From Lachnospiraceae bacterium (GTDB lineage Bacteria > Bacillota > Clostridia > Lachnospirales > Lachnospiraceae): 46,788 bases of DNA. The stretch lies in contig JAETQI010000036.1 of the NCBI GenBank assembly GCA_021770755.1, positions 1 to 46,788 of the forward strand, given 5' to 3'. Positions 45,420 to 46,788 of this stretch are shown here, piece by piece. The position numbers and the translations under genes were made by a program. Every line of letters starts with the position of its first letter. Positions within the stretch are counted from its first letter, which is position 1. The notes below the pieces were generated by a model. That model was given only the letters and a program-made list of their open reading frames with translations, had not been told where the DNA came from and did not search any database.

Positions 45420-46043
45420 TTATTCGCTGTCACTCTGATTTTTCTTAAATTGCCGCTCTAAATGTTCATTTCGGAGTTTCATTCTTGTAGCATTGTCTAT
45501 ATCCTCATACACTTTCTTTGTCACTGGCAAGGTGGAGTAATCAGCAATTTTCTGTTTTTTCCAAATATCAAACATATCCTTTGGCGTAAAGTAGGATTCA
45601 AAACTTTCCCGGCTCTCATTCAGTGAAGCAAGGAATTGACACATATCCGCATTATACAAGTGTCCTTTTTCATTCCCATAGAATTTAATATTGGCATACC
45701 AACGGTTATCTTCGGTTTCTATGTCATTGAAAAATTTATCATTGATTTCCAGTTCATAGCGCAATTCTTTTAATTCGTTCAATTCCAATAAAAAACTAAT
45801 AATATCGCCCATAGACGATAAAGAAAATTCATTGTCTGAAATACCAAAAAGCCAATCCAAAGAAACGTGATACTGCTTAGCTATGGCATAGAGTACCTCA
45901 TTGGACGGAGATACCGTTCCGTTTTCATAACTGGATAGGGTGGATTGCTTTATGCCTAGCTTTTTGCAAAATTCACTTTGGTTCAAACCTAGATTTTTAC
46001 GGAGTTGTTTTATACGTTCTGCTATCTGAATTGTATTATCCAT
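45420..46043 (-). CDS. Xre-family transcriptional repressor of a mobile element, 207 aa
   Basis: N-terminal helix-turn-helix of the Cro/CI type: IAERIKQLRKNLGLNQSEFC, KKLGIKQSTLSSYENGTVSP, VLYAIAKQYHVSLDWLFGIS (residues about 5-65). The C-terminal part (70-207) is an uncharacterised acidic region (LLELNELKELRYELEINDKF). ATG 46043 with AGAGG is preferred over the in-frame upstream codon, which would add 34 Ile/Tyr/Cys-rich residues overlapping the promoter. It is divergent from the xis-like and integrase genes, the classic arrangement of an element repressor. Confidence 0.88.
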   Translation of the reverse strand: MDNTIQIAERIKQLRKNLGLNQSEFCKKLGIKQSTLSSYENGTVSPSNEVLYAIAKQYHVSLDWLFGISDNEFSLSSMGDIISFLLELNELKELRYELEINDKFFNDIETEDNRWYANIKFYGNEKGHLYNADMCQFLASLNESRESFESYFTPKDMFDIWKKQKIADYSTLPVTKKVYEDIDNATRMKLRNEHLERQFKKNQSDSE

Positions 46044-46075
46044 ACCGTTACCTCTTTTCTTTTTCGCTTTCTTAT

Positions 46076-46104
46076 AGTATAGCACTTTCAATAAATATTG
46101 ACAA
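46076..46104 (-). promoter_or_regulatory. Promoter of the Xre repressor
   Basis: On the minus strand: TTGTCA (46104-46099), 17 bases, TATACT (46081-46076). Confidence 0.75.
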
Positions 46105-46138
46105 CAATAATAAATATGAAAAATACAGATAAAAATTA

Positions 46139-46167
46139 TTGACATAAATGATAGAGGGTGCTAGAAT
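46139..46167 (+). promoter_or_regulatory. Promoter of the xis-like/integrase genes
   Basis: TTGACA (46139-46144), 17 bases, TAGAAT (46162-46167). TAAATGATA occurs at 46145 and again near 46194, a possible operator repeat for the divergent repressor. Confidence 0.75.
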
Positions 46168-46214
46168 ATCATTAACACTAATAAATAGTGAAATAAATGA
46201 TAAGGAGAGGTTGC

Positions 46215-46415
46215 ATGAACGGACAGAACTACTTATTGACTGCCGGAGAAGTTGCGGAAACATTGGGTGTTTCCAAAGGACACGCTTACAAACTGATAAG
46301 AGAATTAAATGAAGAATTACAGAGCAAAGGCTATCTTGTTGTTGCCGGGAAAGTGCCAAAGGCATTTTGGGAAACAAAGTTTTATGGTTACAATCAGCCG
46401 AACCAAACCGCATGA
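46215..46415 (+). CDS. Excisionase-like small DNA-binding protein, 66 aa
   Basis: Helix-turn-helix protein: LTAGEVAETLGVSKGHAYKL, IRELNEELQSKGYLVVAGKV, PKAFWETKFYG. Short proteins of this pattern sit directly before tyrosine integrase genes in Firmicutes conjugative elements and prophages, where they act as excisionase or directionality factor, or as regulators; that role is inferred from position. ATG 46215 is used because AAGGAGAGG lies just upstream. The integrase follows after 14 bases. Confidence 0.8.
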   Translation: MNGQNYLLTAGEVAETLGVSKGHAYKLIRELNEELQSKGYLVVAGKVPKAFWETKFYGYNQPNQTA

Positions 46416-46429
46416 AAGGGGGATAAGAA

Positions 46430-46788
46430 ATGTCTGCTTCAAGAGATGAAAAGACCGGGAAATGGACTGCTCAATGCTATTACGAAAACTGGAAAGGGGA
46501 GAAGAAGCACAAAAAGAAGCGTGGTTTTGCCACGAAAAAAGAAGCGTTGGAGTGGGAAAGAGAATTTCTGAAAAGTACATCTGCCAATATGGATATGATG
46601 TTAGGCGCATTTGTTGATGTGTATTTTCGGGATAAGGCAGGAGAACTAAAGGAACGCACGATAAAAAACAAGCGGTACATGATAGAAGCCCATGTATTAC
46701 CGTATTTTGAGAATAAGCAAATGAACGAAATAAGCCCCTCTGATATTATCCAGTGGCAGAACGCTATCAGAGCAAAAGGGTATTCGCA
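46430..46788 (+). CDS. Tyrosine-family site-specific integrase, N-terminal part cut by window edge
   Basis: The first 119 residues are visible. An Arm-type DNA-binding domain opens the protein (ASRDEKTGKWTAQCYYENWK, GEKKHKKKRGFATKKEALEW), followed by the SAM-like core-binding domain (MLGAFVDVYFRDKAGELKER, TIKNKRYMIEAHVLPYFENK, INEISPSDI-type end seen as MNEISPSDIIQWQNAI). The catalytic domain with the R-H-R-Y residues is beyond the window. Start ATG 46430 with GGGGGAT upstream. With the repressor and the xis-like gene it marks one end of an integrated element next to tuf. Confidence 0.92.
   Translation, partial: MSASRDEKTGKWTAQCYYENWKGEKKHKKKRGFATKKEALEWEREFLKSTSANMDMMLGAFVDVYFRDKAGELKERTIKNKRYMIEAHVLPYFENKQMNEISPSDIIQWQNAIRAKGYS

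Larger units (their letters stand above)
45335..46788. mobile_element. Left part of an integrated mobile element inserted after tuf
   Basis: The tuf terminator is followed at once by a repressor, an xis-like gene and an integrase, all AT-richer than the neighbouring housekeeping genes. The left boundary must lie between about 45260 and 45420. Without the right end the attachment repeat cannot be read. The element type (conjugative element, prophage or a small integrative element) is open. Confidence 0.75.

Noticed and set aside
1-46788. CRISPR arrays, rRNA and tRNA genes
   Set aside because: No regularly spaced short repeats and no rRNA or tRNA signature were seen on either strand.

Overview
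The window looks like a chromosomal segment of a motile, low-to-moderate GC Clostridia, most likely a Lachnospiraceae member (Roseburia/Butyrivibrio-like). This rests on the gene families, the Gram-positive order of the ribosomal/RNA polymerase genes, a Firmicutes-type L10 leader and strong AAGGAGG ribosome binding sites. It is inference; no rRNA gene is present to fix the taxon.

Layout. (1) 1-1250: a cut-off PD-(D/E)XK (Rpn-type) nuclease/transposase gene on the minus strand, followed by a decayed fragment of a second copy. (2) 1256-26729: a flagellar filament island. It holds eight flagellin or flagellin-like genes: five ordinary-layout flagellins, one with an embedded HExxH metallopeptidase (flagellinolysin type), one 111-residue mini-flagellin made of little more than the two conserved ends, and one 889-codon flagellin cut by a single in-frame TAA. 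Around them lie flaG-fliD-fliS, a FlgN/FliT-like chaperone candidate, three GT2-plus-repeat glycosyltransferases, a UDP-galactopyranose mutase, a second divergent FliD-like protein and an unknown 157-residue protein. Seven promoters read by eye share the form TAAR or TAAT, exactly 15 bases, then NMCGATAW, which fits sigma-28 (SigD/FliA); one of them drives the unknown 157-residue gene. (3) 27036-45334: rpmG-secE-nusG, rplK-rplA, a CapA-family gene, rplJ-rplL, rpoB-rpoC, rpsL, rpsG, fusA, tuf, with vegetative promoters, leaders and terminators between blocks. (4) 45420-46788: the start of a mobile element (Xre-type repressor, small excisionase-like protein, tyrosine integrase running off the window) inserted directly after tuf.

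How it works together. The island can build a filament of several flagellins, cap it (FliD), chaperone its subunits (FliS and FlgN/FliT-like proteins), probably glycosylate it, and add a protease-bearing subunit. The gene order flaG-fliD-fliS-chaperone-GT-GT-flagellinolysin runs in one direction from one sigma-28 promoter. A perfect 15-bp hairpin may lower transcription between the chaperone and the glycosyltransferase/protease part.

Most worth a second look: (a) a three-stem structured element found twice (31323-31410 and 40316-40423), each directly after an intrinsic terminator beside ribosomal genes, with different stem sequences that still pair and an unpaired AGAGGAA block that is kept; (b) the mini-flagellin under a near-perfect vegetative promoter whose -10 box is flanked by a perfect 9-bp inverted repeat; (c) the flagellinolysin; (d) the flagellin with one in-frame stop; (e) two flagellins with a conserved CCxCx4C cysteine cluster.
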